Positions 1-9,728 of a stretch of 64,000 nucleotides of DNA are shown here, in pieces. Location: assembly GCA_019459455.1 (NCBI GenBank), contig JAIBEX010000009.1, positions 124,001 through 188,000 on the forward strand, written 5' to 3'. Numbering within the stretch: the first letter of the stretch is position 1; the number at the start of each line of letters is the position of its first letter. The notes beneath the pieces are model-generated. The model had not been told where the DNA came from, made no database searches, and saw nothing but the letters and a program-made list of their open reading frames with translations. The position numbers were made by a program, and so were the translations under genes. Origin of the DNA: Weeksellaceae bacterium. Its GTDB lineage: Bacteria > Bacteroidota > Bacteroidia > Flavobacteriales > Weeksellaceae.

Positions 1-228
1 AGCAGACAGAAGGCAGGAATCCGACTTATGTTCTGGAGCGGCGCGGACTTCGGAGAGGAAGCATTGAATGTTAGAGGGGAAAAGTTCCGGGATGCTTCTG
101 TTTTTTACAAGGAGGTTACTGAGATAGATGCGACTGACCTTAAACGCTGGCTGGAAAAATCGGTGGAGATCCAATGGGACTATAAAAACATCGTTAAAAG
201 AAAAGGGAAGTTGGAACGTTTAAAATAA
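1..228 (+). CDS. DUF1801 domain protein, C-terminal part (5' end outside window)
   Basis: The reading frame is open from the first base to a TAA at 226-228, so only the last 75 codons are present and the true start lies upstream. The visible end resembles the C-terminus of DUF1801 (frataxin-like fold, YdhG/YjbR-type) proteins, which typically finish with a helix like the 'LKRWLEKSVEIQWDYKNI' segment here followed by basic residues. Function is unproven for the family; some members are described as putative iron chaperones. It is followed 22 bp downstream by a DUF2200 gene on the same strand, so the two may be cotranscribed. Confidence 0.7.
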   Translation, partial: SRQKAGIRLMFWSGADFGEEALNVRGEKFRDASVFYKEVTEIDATDLKRWLEKSVEIQWDYKNIVKRKGKLERLK

Positions 229-250
229 TGGTAAGATTAAATAATAACTC

Positions 251-613
251 ATGAAAAGTACAGCGAGTCACGACGAACGTATTGAAAAAATGACTTTTGC
301 TTCCGTCTATCCGCACTACATTACGAAAGTGGAGAAAAAAGGGAGGACTATAAATGAACTGCAGGAGATCATCTGCTGGCTAACCGGTTTTGATGAAAAG
401 CACCTTCAGAAGCATATTGAGGAAAAATCCACTTTTAAGCAATTCTTCGCCGATTCGGAAATAAACCCTAAGGCGGCACTTATCACAGGAGTCATTTGCG
501 GCTACCGTGTGGAAGAAATCGAAAATCGCCTCACGCAACAGGTCCGGTATCTGGACAAACTGGTGGACGAACTGGCAAAAGGGCGGAAGATGGAGAAGAT
601 TTTGCGTAAATAA
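251..613 (+). CDS. DUF2200 family protein
   Basis: A 120-residue soluble protein with no signal peptide or membrane segment. The segments '[18 protein letters not shown]', 'IICWLTGF' and '[15 protein letters not shown]...[13 protein letters not shown]' match the pattern I associate with DUF2200, a small family often found near DUF1801 genes. Length is normal for that family. No biochemical role is established. The ATG at 251 is the first in frame and gives the expected N-terminus. The next small gene begins 7 bp after the stop, so this looks like one short operon. Confidence 0.8.
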   Translation: MKSTASHDERIEKMTFASVYPHYITKVEKKGRTINELQEIICWLTGFDEKHLQKHIEEKSTFKQFFADSEINPKAALITGVICGYRVEEIENRLTQQVRYLDKLVDELAKGRKMEKILRK

Positions 614-620
614 AGTGACA

Positions 621-806
621 ATGAAAAAGAAATACCATCCGGTTTTGTTTGTGGCTATTTTACTCACAGGATTAAGCACTGTGCTGTTTATTCTGAAAAG
701 CAATGACCACAAGGAATGTAAAACCGAAATCAGAAACTCCGTAAAATCAAAGGGGGAACTCCTAACAGTACGGTCTCATGTATGTATGGAACGATTCTCT
801 TTTTAA
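621..806 (+). CDS. Small single-pass membrane protein, unknown
   Basis: A 61-codon frame starting ATG at 621, 7 bp after the DUF2200 stop. The N-terminus is MKKK followed by about 18 hydrophobic residues (roughly 6-24), giving one membrane anchor or uncleaved signal. A short polar tail carries two cysteines ('HKECKTE' and 'HVCMERF'). I do not recognise a family. Reality is supported by tight spacing behind the preceding gene, a basic-then-hydrophobic N-terminus and a stop just before a terminator hairpin. A longer overlapping start at 507 would run through the DUF2200 gene and is unlikely. Confidence 0.5.
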   Translation: MKKKYHPVLFVAILLTGLSTVLFILKSNDHKECKTEIRNSVKSKGELLTVRSHVCMERFSF

Positions 807-810
807 CAAA

Positions 811-836
811 AAAGTCCCCCATTATTGGAGGACTTT
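811..836 (-). terminator. Rho-independent terminator of eno-gltA
   Basis: AAAGTCC at 811-817 pairs with GGACTTT at 830-836, extended by CCA/TGG around a TTAT loop with one mismatch. On the minus strand the stem runs into six T residues (complement of 809-814). It sits 17 bp beyond the gltA stop. There is no T-tract on the plus strand, so it mainly serves the minus-strand genes. Confidence 0.85.
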
Positions 837-853
837 GATGGTTTAAGCAATAC

Positions 854-2140
854 CTATCTTGCGTTCAAATCGATATAATCGCGCTTCTGTGCACCCTGAT
901 AAACCTGTCTCGGTCTTCCGATCGGATCGTTGTGCAGGCGCATTTCTTTCCACTGTGAAATCCAGCCCGGAAGTCTTCCCAATGCGAACATTACGGTAAA
1001 CATCTCTGTCGGGATTCCCAAAGCACGGTAGATGATACCGGAATAGAAATCCACATTTGGATATAGTTTTCTGCTTACGAAATATTCATCCTCCAGGGCC
1101 ACCCTTTCAAGCTGACGTGCAATATCCAGGGCTTTATCTTCAATACCGAGGGATTCCAGAATATCATCAGCCGCTTTTTTGATGATGGTCGCGCGCGGGT
1201 CAAAGTTTTTATACACACGGTGTCCGAAGCCCATCAAACGGAAGTTATCTTCTTTATTCTTGGCTTTTTCCACATATTTAGCAACGTCCCCACCGTCATT
1301 CTCAATCATTTCCAACATCTCGATTACCGCCTGATTGGCACCGCCATGAAGCGGACCCCAAAGAGCGGAGATACCAGCAGAAACGGAAGCAAATAATCCG
1401 GTATGTGCAGATCCAACCATTCTTACCGTAGAAGTGGAACAGTTTTGTTCATGGTCTGCGTGAAGGATAAGTAACTTATCTAGAGCGCCTACGACCACCG
1501 GATCCAGCTCAAAATGAGCATTTGGACGGCGGAAGCACATTTTATAGAAATTCTCTACATAATTCAGGCTGTCATCGCCATGGTTAATGGAAAGACCTAA
1601 TTTCTTACGGTAGGTCCATGCGCAGAGGTGGGAGAATTTAGCAATCAGCATTTCAGCTGCATGATCCAAATCTTCCTTAGAACTTACGTCCACGGCTTTT
1701 GGATTGAAAGCGGTAAGTGCGGAAGTCAGTGACGATAAAACACCCATTGGATGTGCGGAACGCGGGAACGCGTCGATAAGTCTCTTCATCTCATCGGCCA
1801 CGAAATTGTACTTCTTGATTCCTTTTTCAAACCCCTGAAACTGGTCTGCTGTAGGCAGATCACCATGGAGTAAAAGATACATCACTTCAGTGAAATTGGA
1901 TTTCTCGGCAATCTGCTCAATTGGATATCCTCTGTAATACAGTTCCCCTTTGTCACCATCCAGATAGGTGATATCACTTAGGGTCGCACCGGTATTCTTG
2001 TAGCCCAGGTCCAGCGTGATTAAACCCGTTTCGTCCCTGAGTTTTGAAATATCAATTCCCCTGTCACCTATAGTGCTCTCTATGATGGGATATTCGTATG
2101 ATTTTCCCTCATAGTTCAGTACAACTTTGTTATCTGACAT
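854..2140 (-). CDS. gltA: Citrate synthase
   Basis: Condenses oxaloacetate and acetyl-CoA to citrate in the TCA cycle (cytoplasm). From the ATG at 2140 (MSDNKVVLNYEG) the protein is 428 residues, matching the type II hexameric citrate synthase length. The catalytic set is visible as H265 ('GPLHGGANQ'), H307 ('MGFGHRVYK') and D364 ('NVDFYSG'), with 'HADHEQN' at 227-233. An in-frame start at 2206 would add 22 residues of AT-rich leader unlike the family, so I prefer 2140. It lies 78 bp downstream of eno on the same strand and ends at a terminator, so both are probably expressed together. Confidence 0.98.
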   Translation of the reverse strand: MSDNKVVLNYEGKSYEYPIIESTIGDRGIDISKLRDETGLITLDLGYKNTGATLSDITYLDGDKGELYYRGYPIEQIAEKSNFTEVMYLLLHGDLPTADQFQGFEKGIKKYNFVADEMKRLIDAFPRSAHPMGVLSSLTSALTAFNPKAVDVSSKEDLDHAAEMLIAKFSHLCAWTYRKKLGLSINHGDDSLNYVENFYKMCFRRPNAHFELDPVVVGALDKLLILHADHEQNCSTSTVRMVGSAHTGLFASVSAGISALWGPLHGGANQAVIEMLEMIENDGGDVAKYVEKAKNKEDNFRLMGFGHRVYKNFDPRATIIKKAADDILESLGIEDKALDIARQLERVALEDEYFVSRKLYPNVDFYSGIIYRALGIPTEMFTVMFALGRLPGWISQWKEMRLHNDPIGRPRQVYQGAQKRDYIDLNAR

Positions 2141-2218
2141 TATATTTAAATTTTTTACTAATTTATGAATATTGATAGAAATCGGCAAATGGTTTTGACC
2201 GTTCATAATAAATTTTGT

Positions 2219-3517
<1,299 letters not shown>

Positions 3518-3559
3518 TTATCTTTATTTAAGTTTTGTAACTGATTTTTTGTGGTCCCA

Positions 3560-3567
3560 CAAATTTA
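3560..3567 (-). promoter_or_regulatory. eno: Flavobacterial -7 box upstream of eno
   Basis: Minus strand reads TAAATTTG followed by TGGG, a match to the Bacteroidota -7 consensus TAnnTTTG, 46 bp upstream of the eno start. No clean TTG -33 box occurs at the usual spacing; TTC lies about 21 bp away. Probable but not certain promoter. Confidence 0.55.
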
Positions 3568-3643
3568 CAGAATATTTGGATGATTCGGGAACGATTATTT
3601 CTTAAAAAAATCCCAATTCTACGAGTAATGGCTCTAAAATTAT

Positions 3644-3651
3644 TAATTTTG
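3644..3651 (+). promoter_or_regulatory. -7 box upstream of small lipoprotein
   Basis: TAATTTTG matches TAnnTTTG and lies 36 bp before the ATG at 3687. No TTG is found at 19-20 bp upstream, so the promoter call rests on the -7 element and position only. Confidence 0.4.
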
Positions 3652-3686
3652 ATAACAGGATATTTCAATTCCTAAAAACATATTCT

Positions 3687-4091
3687 ATGAATAAGATTAT
3701 TTTTATCCTCGCCTTCAGCATGCTGATGGCCTGCAAAAAAGAAAGCGGCAACACAGGCGTCATCGTAAAAGACGGTTCATCCAGCGTTGCCACCACTGAC
3801 AGTTTACCTGCGGACACCTCTGGTGAGTCAAGTACTGCCGTGAGAGGAGAAACGTACCGTTATGTGGCTGATGACGGCTACAGTGCACATGTAACTTTCG
3901 GGACCTCAGATGAAGGTAAATACATCAGCATCCGGAGTAACAACAAGACAATCAACGTAAAACACAAAGAAACCACGGCTGTGGGCGATGTGTACGGAGA
4001 ACATGATATTATCGTAAATGCGGAGGGAGACAGCCTGACCATTACGCAGGCCGGTAATGTAATCGCACTTAAAAAAGCCAGGGGGCAGTAG
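3687..4091 (+). CDS. Small lipoprotein with MliC-like C-terminal domain
   Basis: 134 residues with a lipoprotein signal: a short hydrophobic stretch then LMAC with Cys16 as the probable lipidation site, followed by KK. Residues about 20-50 are Ser/Thr/Asp-rich and linker-like. The C-terminal 80 residues ('YRYVADDGYSAHVTFG...IRSNNKTINVKH...YGEHDIIVNAEGDSLTI') have the alternating pattern of a small beta-barrel. They resemble the MliC lysozyme-inhibitor family ('Y.CDDG..V.V.F' and a terminal 'G..L' strand), though the resemblance is loose. If so, it would protect periplasmic peptidoglycan from host C-type lysozyme. Monocistronic between a -7 box and a bidirectional terminator. Confidence 0.65.
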   Translation: MNKIIFILAFSMLMACKKESGNTGVIVKDGSSSVATTDSLPADTSGESSTAVRGETYRYVADDGYSAHVTFGTSDEGKYISIRSNNKTINVKHKETTAVGDVYGEHDIIVNAEGDSLTITQAGNVIALKKARGQ

Positions 4092-4143
4092 CTCTTCCTA
4101 ACAGTAATCTTACTATATCACTCAATAGTAAGCCAATAAAACC

Positions 4144-4179
4144 AAAAAAAGCCGTTCAGTTTCCTGAACGGCTTTTTTT
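4144..4179 (+). terminator. Bidirectional Rho-independent terminator
   Basis: A perfect stem: seven A plus GCCGTTCAG (4144-4159), loop TTTC, CTGAACGGC plus seven T (4164-4179). It lies between the convergent lipoprotein gene and rplQ, with A and T tracts on both sides, so it ends both the plus-strand gene and the long minus-strand ribosomal operon. Confidence 0.95.
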
Positions 4180-4195
4180 ATGATATAACTGAGGA

Positions 4196-4747
4196 TTAGT
4201 CAGTTTTATTCTGTGTTGATTCCACACCGTCGCCGGCTGAGTCATCATCAGATTTTACTTCTTCTTTAGCAGGAGCTTCAGTTGCTTCAGCAGCAGCAGG
4301 AATGGTTGCAACAGCTTCTTTTTTAACTGCTGTACCTCTTCTGCTTCTTCTGGTTGCTTTTTTCTCTTCTTCGTTCGGGTTGTACAGATCGTTGAAGTCT
4401 ACAAGTTCAATCATGGCCATATCAGCAGCATCGCCCTGACGGAATCCAGTTTTGATGATTCTAGTATAACCACCGTTTCTCTCAGCGATTTTTGGAGCTA
4501 CTGTTCTGAACAGTTCAGCTACCGCTTCCTTACTTTGCAGGTAAGAGAAAACAGTTCTTCTATTGTGTGTAGTATCTTCTTTAGCTTTAGTTAAAAGTGG
4601 TTCAACATATACCCTTAAAGCTTTCGCTTTAGCAACAGTAGTGTTGATTCTTTTATGCTCGATAAGAGAACAAGCCATATTAGAAAGCATTGCCTTTCTG
4701 TGTGGAGCGGTTCTTCCTAAGTGATTGAATTTTTTACCGTGTCTCAT
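4196..4747 (-). CDS. rplQ: 50S ribosomal protein L17 with long C-terminal tail
   Basis: Last gene of the ribosomal run. The N-terminal 115 residues carry the L17 signature ('[21 protein letters not shown]', '[21 protein letters not shown]', '[17 protein letters not shown]') near the peptide exit tunnel. The protein is 183 residues against about 127 in E. coli. The extra ~55 residues are first basic ('[10 protein letters not shown]'), then Ala/Glu-rich, then acidic, and look disordered. C-terminal extensions of L17 are common in Bacteroidota. It starts 6 bp after rpoA, as expected for the alpha operon, and ends at the strong terminator at 4144-4179. Confidence 0.97.
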   Translation of the reverse strand: MRHGKKFNHLGRTAPHRKAMLSNMACSLIEHKRINTTVAKAKALRVYVEPLLTKAKEDTTHNRRTVFSYLQSKEAVAELFRTVAPKIAERNGGYTRIIKTGFRQGDAADMAMIELVDFNDLYNPNEEEKKATRRSRRGTAVKKEAVATIPAAAEATEAPAKEEVKSDDDSAGDGVESTQNKTD

Positions 4748-4753
4748 TATTTA

Positions 4754-5749
4754 TTATTTATCAGCGTCTAACTTATATTTGGCAACGTCGAAACCGAAGT
4801 TCAGACCTTTTGCATGTACTAATTCTTCCAATTCAGTCAAAGATTTTTTTCCAAAATTCCTGAACTTCATCAGATCAGACTTACTGTAAGAAACCAGTTC
4901 ACCAAGTGTTTCCACTTCTGCAGCCTTCAAACAGTTCAATGCTCTTACGGACAAGTCCATATCGGCAAGTTTGGATTTCAAAAGCTGTCTTGTATGTAAA
5001 GTCTCTTCGTCGTATTGGATGGATGCTTTTACTGCTTCTGTTTCCAGGGTAATCCTTTCGTCAGAGAAAAGCATGAAGTGATAGATCAAAATCTTGGAAG
5101 CTTCTGTTAAAGCATTCTGCGGCGTAATTGATCCGTCGGTTTCAATATCCAATACCAGTTTTTCGTAGTCTGTTTTTTGCTCAACACGATAGTTTTCAAT
5201 TGCATACTTCACTTTCTTAATCGGGGTAAAGATGGAATCGATGGCAATTGTTCCAAGTGGAGCACTACCGGATTTGTTCTGTTCGGATGGAACATAACCT
5301 CTTCCCTTTTCAATATTAAAAGTAATTTCGAAGTTTACGTCTTTGTTCATGTTGCAGATTACAAGATCCGGGTTCAGCACTTCAAATCCTTTGATGGATT
5401 TGCCAAGGTCTGCACCTGTGATCACTGTCTGGCCGGAAATTTTTGCAAATACCTGCTCGGCAGTCTGATTTTCTGCAAGGGCTTTAAGTCGAAGCTGCTT
5501 TAGGTTCAGAATGATTTCTGTAACATCTTCAATAACGCCCGGAATTGTTGAAAACTCGTGCTCTACCCCTTCTATTTTGATAGAAGAAATAGCATATCCT
5601 TCCAGAGAAGAAAGCAAAACTCTTCTCAAAGCATTACCGATCGTAAGTCCGAAACCCGATTCAAGAGGTCTGAATTCAAACTGACCTTTGAAATCATCGG
5701 AGCTTAAAAGAATTACTTTATCGGGTTTTATGAATTGTAAAATTGCCAT
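4754..5749 (-). CDS. rpoA: DNA-directed RNA polymerase subunit alpha
   Basis: 331 residues. The N-terminal dimerisation/assembly domain (1-230) shows '[18 protein letters not shown]' and '[20 protein letters not shown]'. A linker leads to the C-terminal domain (about 255-320), with '[14 protein letters not shown]' and '[18 protein letters not shown]' of the helix-hairpin-helix module that binds DNA and activators. Normal length. It lies between rpsD and rplQ, the canonical alpha-operon position. Confidence 0.99.
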   Translation of the reverse strand: MAILQFIKPDKVILLSSDDFKGQFEFRPLESGFGLTIGNALRRVLLSSLEGYAISSIKIEGVEHEFSTIPGVIEDVTEIILNLKQLRLKALAENQTAEQVFAKISGQTVITGADLGKSIKGFEVLNPDLVICNMNKDVNFEITFNIEKGRGYVPSEQNKSGSAPLGTIAIDSIFTPIKKVKYAIENYRVEQKTDYEKLVLDIETDGSITPQNALTEASKILIYHFMLFSDERITLETEAVKASIQYDEETLHTRQLLKSKLADMDLSVRALNCLKAAEVETLGELVSYSKSDLMKFRNFGKKSLTELEELVHAKGLNFGFDVAKYKLDADK

Positions 5750-5783
5750 ATGTTTGGTTGAGCAAAGATTGGATTATTATTTA

Positions 5784-6392
5784 TTATTTGTTGTATAACT
5801 CGACGATAAGCTGCTCTTTGATGTCTTCAGGAATCTGAATTCTCTCAGGAGCTGAAAGGAAAGTACTTTCCTTTTTCTCATCGTTGAACTGCAACCATTC
5901 GTAGTTAGCCTTGGAAGCCAATGCATCGGCAATGATTTCCAAAGACTTGGATTTTTCTCTAATCGCAACAACATCTCCGGCCTTAAGCGTGTAAGAAGGT
6001 ATGTTTACCAACTCCCCGTTTACGGTGATGTGTCTGTGAGAAACCAACTGTCTTGCGCCAGCTCTGGTTTTGGAAAAACCGATTCTGTAAACTACATTAT
6101 CCAATCTTGATTCGCAAAGCTGCAAAAGCACTTCACCTGTTACGCCTTTAGCTCTGGTCGCTTTTACGTAAAGGTTGGCGAACTGTCTTTCCAGGATGCC
6201 GTAAGTGTACTTCGCTTTTTGCTTTTCAGTAAGCTGTACCGCGTATTCGGACTTTTTAGCATTTCTCCTTTTGTTCGGTCCGTGCTGTCCTGGCGGTTGG
6301 TTTTTTCTTCTCTCGAAGTTTTTGTCGTCTCCGTAGATTGCAGCACCGAATTTTCTTGCAATCTTCGTTTTTGGTCCAATATATCTAGCCAT
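5784..6392 (-). CDS. rpsD: 30S ribosomal protein S4
   Basis: 202 residues. The S4 RNA-binding domain is visible from about 95 ('[20 protein letters not shown]' then '[16 protein letters not shown]'). The N-terminal region ('[16 protein letters not shown]...NQPPGQHG') has no CxxC zinc motif, so this is the zinc-independent form. S4 nucleates 30S assembly and is often a translational autoregulator of its operon. It is followed 34 bp later by rpoA. The 79-bp spacer upstream toward rpsK is filled with short repeats. Confidence 0.99.
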   Translation of the reverse strand: MARYIGPKTKIARKFGAAIYGDDKNFERRKNQPPGQHGPNKRRNAKKSEYAVQLTEKQKAKYTYGILERQFANLYVKATRAKGVTGEVLLQLCESRLDNVVYRIGFSKTRAGARQLVSHRHITVNGELVNIPSYTLKAGDVVAIREKSKSLEIIADALASKANYEWLQFNDEKKESTFLSAPERIQIPEDIKEQLIVELYNK

Positions 6393-6471
6393 ATTTCTTT
6401 AGGTTTAAAGATTCAATATTCAAGATTCAAAGTTTAATAATTCTGAATTTTAAATGTTGAATGTTGAATTA
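6393..6471 (-). repeat. Repeat-rich spacer between rpsK and rpsD
   Basis: A 79-bp spacer in a normally compact operon. It consists largely of degenerate ATTCAA units and their complements (for example 'gattcaatattcaagattc' on the plus strand, followed by 'ttgaatgttgaat'). It can fold on itself. No open frame and no T-tract terminator is present. Confidence 0.6.
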
Positions 6472-6861
6472 TTATACTCTTCTTCTTTTAGGTGGTCTAC
6501 AACCGTTGTGTGGCATTGGAGTCACATCTACGATTTCACTAACTTCAATTCCTGAATTGTGAATGGTTCTGATGGCAGATTCTCTACCTTGCCCAGGACC
6601 TTTTACAAACACCTTCACTCTTCTTAACCCAGCTTCGTGGGCAACAGCAGCGCAGTTTTCTGCAGCCATTTGAGCTGCGAATGGAGTATTCTTTTTTGAA
6701 CCTCTGAAACCCATTTTACCGGCAGATGCCCAAGAAATCACCTCTCCGGCTTTATTTGTCAAAGAAATAATAATATTGTTGAAAGATGCCTGGATGTGTG
6801 CTTCACCAATGGCCTCTACTTTTACTTTCCTTTTTTTAACTACTTTGGTTTGTTTTGCCAT
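6472..6861 (-). CDS. rpsK: 30S ribosomal protein S11
   Basis: 129 residues, usual length. Signature segments are '[44 protein letters not shown]' (seen in parts) and the C-terminal '[18 protein letters not shown]' that contacts 16S rRNA in the platform near the E site. It follows rpsM by 11 bp and precedes rpsD in the standard alpha-operon order. Confidence 0.99.
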   Translation of the reverse strand: MAKQTKVVKKRKVKVEAIGEAHIQASFNNIIISLTNKAGEVISWASAGKMGFRGSKKNTPFAAQMAAENCAAVAHEAGLRRVKVFVKGPGQGRESAIRTIHNSGIEVSEIVDVTPMPHNGCRPPKRRRV

Positions 6862-6872
6862 AATTCTAACGA

Positions 6873-7250
6873 TTATTTACTTGCTTTTTTCTTGTTAGCA
6901 ACAGTTTTTCTTCTGCCTTTACGGGTTCTAGAATTGTTTTTCGTTCTTTGGCCTCTTAAAGGTAATCCAAGTCTGTGACGTATTCCTCGTTGGCACCCTA
7001 TGTCCATCAATCGCTTGATGTTCAATTGCACTTCAGAACGCAGTTCACCTTCAACTTTAATATTGTCGGTAATGTAGTTTCTGATTGCGGCCAATTCATC
7101 GTCATTCCATTCGTTGACTTTCTTGTCTTCGCTGATACCGGCATTCTTAAGGATCTCTGAAGAAGTACTTCTCCCGATTCCATAGATGTAAGTCAAACCG
7201 ATAACTCCTCTTTTGTTTTTTGGTAAATCAATACCGGAAATTCTCGCCAT
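6873..7250 (-). CDS. rpsM: 30S ribosomal protein S13
   Basis: 125 residues. Begins '[15 protein letters not shown]' with '[10 protein letters not shown]' of the helix-two-turn-helix region. It ends in the basic tail '[17 protein letters not shown]' plus '[13 protein letters not shown]' that reaches toward P-site tRNA. It starts 9 bp after rpmJ and is followed by rpsK, the standard order. Confidence 0.99.
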   Translation of the reverse strand: MARISGIDLPKNKRGVIGLTYIYGIGRSTSSEILKNAGISEDKKVNEWNDDELAAIRNYITDNIKVEGELRSEVQLNIKRLMDIGCQRGIRHRLGLPLRGQRTKNNSRTRKGRRKTVANKKKASK

Positions 7251-7259
7251 AATTTAATT

Positions 7260-7376
7260 TTAGCCTTGTCTTTGTTTAAATTTTGGGTTTTTCTTGTTGA
7301 TTACAAACAGGACGCCTTTACGACGGACAATTTTGCAATCAGCACTTCTTTTTTTAATAGATGCTCTAACTTTCAT
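7260..7376 (-). CDS. rpmJ: 50S ribosomal protein L36, zinc-ligand-poor form
   Basis: A 38-codon frame: ATG at 7376, stop at 7260. The protein begins [20 protein letters not shown] and ends [10 protein letters not shown], which is unmistakably L36. Aligned to the E. coli protein, the four zinc ligands C11, C14, C27 and H33 read S, C, N and F, so only one remains and the zinc ribbon cannot form. It lies between infA and rpsM as expected. Confidence 0.97.
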   Translation of the reverse strand: MKVRASIKKRSADCKIVRRKGVLFVINKKNPKFKQRQG

Positions 7377-7456
7377 TTGATATTTGCTTTATGCTTATGG
7401 CAATTGGCTTTTGGCTAATTGCAATTGTTATAAAAAGTTACAATCGTCAGATACGG
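7377..7456 (-). repeat. Self-similar spacer between infA and rpmJ
   Basis: 80 bp with no frame. It holds an imperfect inverted repeat in which GCAATT (7400-7405) pairs with AATTGC (about 7417-7422), with a GC/GC inner pair around TTTT. There is no T-tract on the minus strand, so it is not a convincing terminator. The character resembles the other swollen spacers in this operon. Confidence 0.45.
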
Positions 7457-7672
7457 TTAGTATCTGAACGTGATCCTCCCCTTTGATAAATCATAGGGAG
7501 ACATTTCAAGTTTTACCTTATCACCGGGCAGAAGCTTGATGTAATGCATTCTCATTTTGCCGGAAATATGAGCGATAAGAATATGCCCATTTTCCAACTC
7601 GACACGGAACTGCGCGTTCGAAAGTGCTTCCGTAATAACGCCGTCCTGCTCAATATGTTTTTGTTTTGCCAT
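7457..7672 (-). CDS. infA: Translation initiation factor IF-1
   Basis: 71 residues, a single S1/OB-fold domain ('[20 protein letters not shown]', '[18 protein letters not shown]', '[20 protein letters not shown]'). It blocks the ribosomal A site during initiation. Starts 5 bp after the secY stop, so probably translationally coupled. infA directly after secY is the usual arrangement in Bacteroidota and Firmicutes. Confidence 0.99.
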   Translation of the reverse strand: MAKQKHIEQDGVITEALSNAQFRVELENGHILIAHISGKMRMHYIKLLPGDKVKLEMSPYDLSKGRITFRY

Positions 7673-7677
7673 TTACT

Positions 7678-9060
7678 CTATTGGATGTTTGATGATCTTG
7701 ATAATTTAGATTGCATCAAACCGTCATAATGGTGATTCAACAGATAGGTATTGATTTGCTGCACCGTATCCAGGATAACACCAACCATGATTAAAAGCGA
7801 TGTACCACCGAAAAATAAAGCAAAACCCTGTGTTTCTACCAACCATCCAAACACTAGTGCCGGAAGGATTGCAAAAATAGCCAAAAATATTGAACCCGGC
7901 AAGGTTAATTTCGACAAAATATCATCCAGATAATCAGCGGTTTCTTTCCCAGGTCTAACCTTTGGAATGAGCCCCCCATTTCTCTTCAGGTCATCGGCCA
8001 TCTGGTTCACCGGAATTGTAATTGCGGTGTAGAAGAAGGTGAAGATGATGATAAGCAATGCAAAAAGAACATTATACTGCCAGCTGAATACATTTTGGAA
8101 TCCTGCAAAAAAGGTATTGCTGTCGTCCAGATTAGTTAAAAGCCCGGGAACAAACATCAGTGCCTGAGCAAAGATAATCGGCATAACACCTGCAGCGTTC
8201 ACCTTCAGTGGAATCCACTGTCTTGCACCCTGCATAAGGTTTTTGTTAACACCACCTCTTGCCTGAGCCCTGCTCACATACTGAATCGGAATCTTACGGA
8301 CTGCGACGGAAAGTATGATTGCAAGTAATACCACCAACATCCAGAAGAGAACTTCAACGAGTATGATGATTGTACCTGAACCTCCTTTACCGTTTTGGGT
8401 TACATATTCCTGTACGAATGCCTGAGGCAGACCTGCAAGAATACCTACCATAATCAGGATGGAGATCCCGTTTCCGATACCCTTATCAGTAATTTTTTCT
8501 CCTAACCACATCGCAAACACCGATCCTGCGACCAGGATCACAATACTTGGAAGCCAAAACATTATGGAATTGGGCTCCACATAATATGCCTGTGCAAACT
8601 GGGAATACGGCAGGAACATCGTAGTGATCGAGGTAAGATAACTTGGCGCCTGTACCAAACATACAGCGATTGTAAGCCATCTCGTGATCTGATTCAATGT
8701 ATTTCTGCCTGATTCACCGTCCTTCTGGAGTTTCTGCAAATAAGGAATTGCCATCCCCATCAGCTGCACTATAATGGAAGCTGAGATGTAGGGCATGATT
8801 CCTAATGCCATAACAGATGCGTTTGCAAATGCACCCCCAGTAAAGGACGAAAGTAAACCAAGAAGACCAGCTCCTTGGTTATTTCCACCTTGACTTTTGT
8901 AATGATCGAGTAAATTTCCAACTTCGGAGAGGTTAATCGCCGGCAGGGAAATAAAGGTTGCGAATCTATACACAAGGACCATCCCTAAAGTAAATAAGAT
9001 TTTATCTCTAAGTTCCTTTAGACTCCAAATATTTTTTAGTGTTTGTATAAATCCTTTCAT
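7678..9060 (-). CDS. secY: Protein translocase subunit SecY
   Basis: 460 residues with ten predicted membrane segments; the first is around 20-37 ('ILFTLGMVLVYRFATFI') and the last near the C-terminus. Family motifs include 'GIMPYISASIIVQLM', 'ITDKGIGNGISILIM' and 'GGLIPKVRPGKETADYL' in the cytoplasmic loop that contacts SecA and the ribosome. It forms the inner-membrane protein channel with SecE and SecG. Gap of 8 bp after rplO, as in the spc operon of most bacteria. Confidence 0.99.
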   Translation of the reverse strand: MKGFIQTLKNIWSLKELRDKILFTLGMVLVYRFATFISLPAINLSEVGNLLDHYKSQGGNNQGAGLLGLLSSFTGGAFANASVMALGIMPYISASIIVQLMGMAIPYLQKLQKDGESGRNTLNQITRWLTIAVCLVQAPSYLTSITTMFLPYSQFAQAYYVEPNSIMFWLPSIVILVAGSVFAMWLGEKITDKGIGNGISILIMVGILAGLPQAFVQEYVTQNGKGGSGTIIILVEVLFWMLVVLLAIILSVAVRKIPIQYVSRAQARGGVNKNLMQGARQWIPLKVNAAGVMPIIFAQALMFVPGLLTNLDDSNTFFAGFQNVFSWQYNVLFALLIIIFTFFYTAITIPVNQMADDLKRNGGLIPKVRPGKETADYLDDILSKLTLPGSIFLAIFAILPALVFGWLVETQGFALFFGGTSLLIMVGVILDTVQQINTYLLNHHYDGLMQSKLSRSSNIQ

Positions 9061-9068
9061 TTCAATAA

Positions 9069-9518
9069 TTATAGAGTAATTGCTTTACCTCCTGCTTTAG
9101 CGATAAGATCTTCAGCAGATTTCGTGAATTTATCTGCAGAGATTGAAACACCTGATTTCAATTCCCCTCTACCCATAATTTTCACAAGGTCGTTTTTAGA
9201 TGCCAAACCGTTTTCAATAAAAACCTCTCTGGTGATGTCACCCTTGATGTCTTTGGTATCGATCAGGTTCTGAATGGTATCTAAATTGATTCCTCTAAAT
9301 TCTTTTCTGTTTACGTTATTGAAACCGAACTTAGGCAATCTTCTCTGTAAAGGCATCTGTCCACCTTCGAAACCGATTTTCTGAGAATATCCGGCTCTCG
9401 CTTTCTGACCTTTGTGCCCTTTTGTTGAAGTACCGCCTTTTCCAGTTCCCTGACCTCTACCAATCCTTTTAGAATTGAAGGTGGAACCTGAAGCCGGTTT
9501 TAAGTTATTTAAATTCAT
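9069..9518 (-). CDS. rplO: 50S ribosomal protein L15
   Basis: 149 residues. The glycine-rich N-terminus ('SKRIGRGQGTGKGGTSTKGHKGQKARAG') and 'GFEGGQMPLQRRLPKFGF' are the L15 hallmark, with a C-terminal globular part ending 'SAEDLIAKAGGKAITL'. It lies 16 bp after rpmD and immediately before secY. Confidence 0.99.
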   Translation of the reverse strand: MNLNNLKPASGSTFNSKRIGRGQGTGKGGTSTKGHKGQKARAGYSQKIGFEGGQMPLQRRLPKFGFNNVNRKEFRGINLDTIQNLIDTKDIKGDITREVFIENGLASKNDLVKIMGRGELKSGVSISADKFTKSAEDLIAKAGGKAITL

Positions 9519-9534
9519 TGTTTTAAAAATTTAA

Positions 9535-9714
9535 TTAGTTTTCCTGAACTTCTACTAAGTGTCTAACTGCAGCCACCATTCCAAGAACAGCGGGCGAAGC
9601 GTCATGAGTTACTACCTGGTGCAGTCTCTTTAAACCTAAAGCTTCAAGGGTCCTCTTTTGAGTCTTGGTCCTGCCAATAGCACTTCTTACCTGTTTTACT
9701 TTTATTGTTGCCAT
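9535..9714 (-). CDS. rpmD: 50S ribosomal protein L30
   Basis: 59 residues. ATG at 9714 and TAA at 9535-9537. The translation begins MATIKVKQVRSAIGRTKTQK and contains 'LEALGLKRLHQVVTHDASPA', the standard L30 pattern. It sits between rpsE (14 bp upstream) and rplO (16 bp downstream), the conserved spc-operon position. Confidence 0.98.
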   Translation of the reverse strand: MATIKVKQVRSAIGRTKTQKRTLEALGLKRLHQVVTHDASPAVLGMVAAVRHLVEVQEN

Positions 9715-9728
9715 TTGTCTTAAAACTA

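Noticed and set aside
380-712. 110-codon minus-strand frame across the DUF2200 gene
   Set aside because: Fully overlaps the DUF2200 gene and the small membrane protein gene, and shows no recognisable protein features; a shadow frame.
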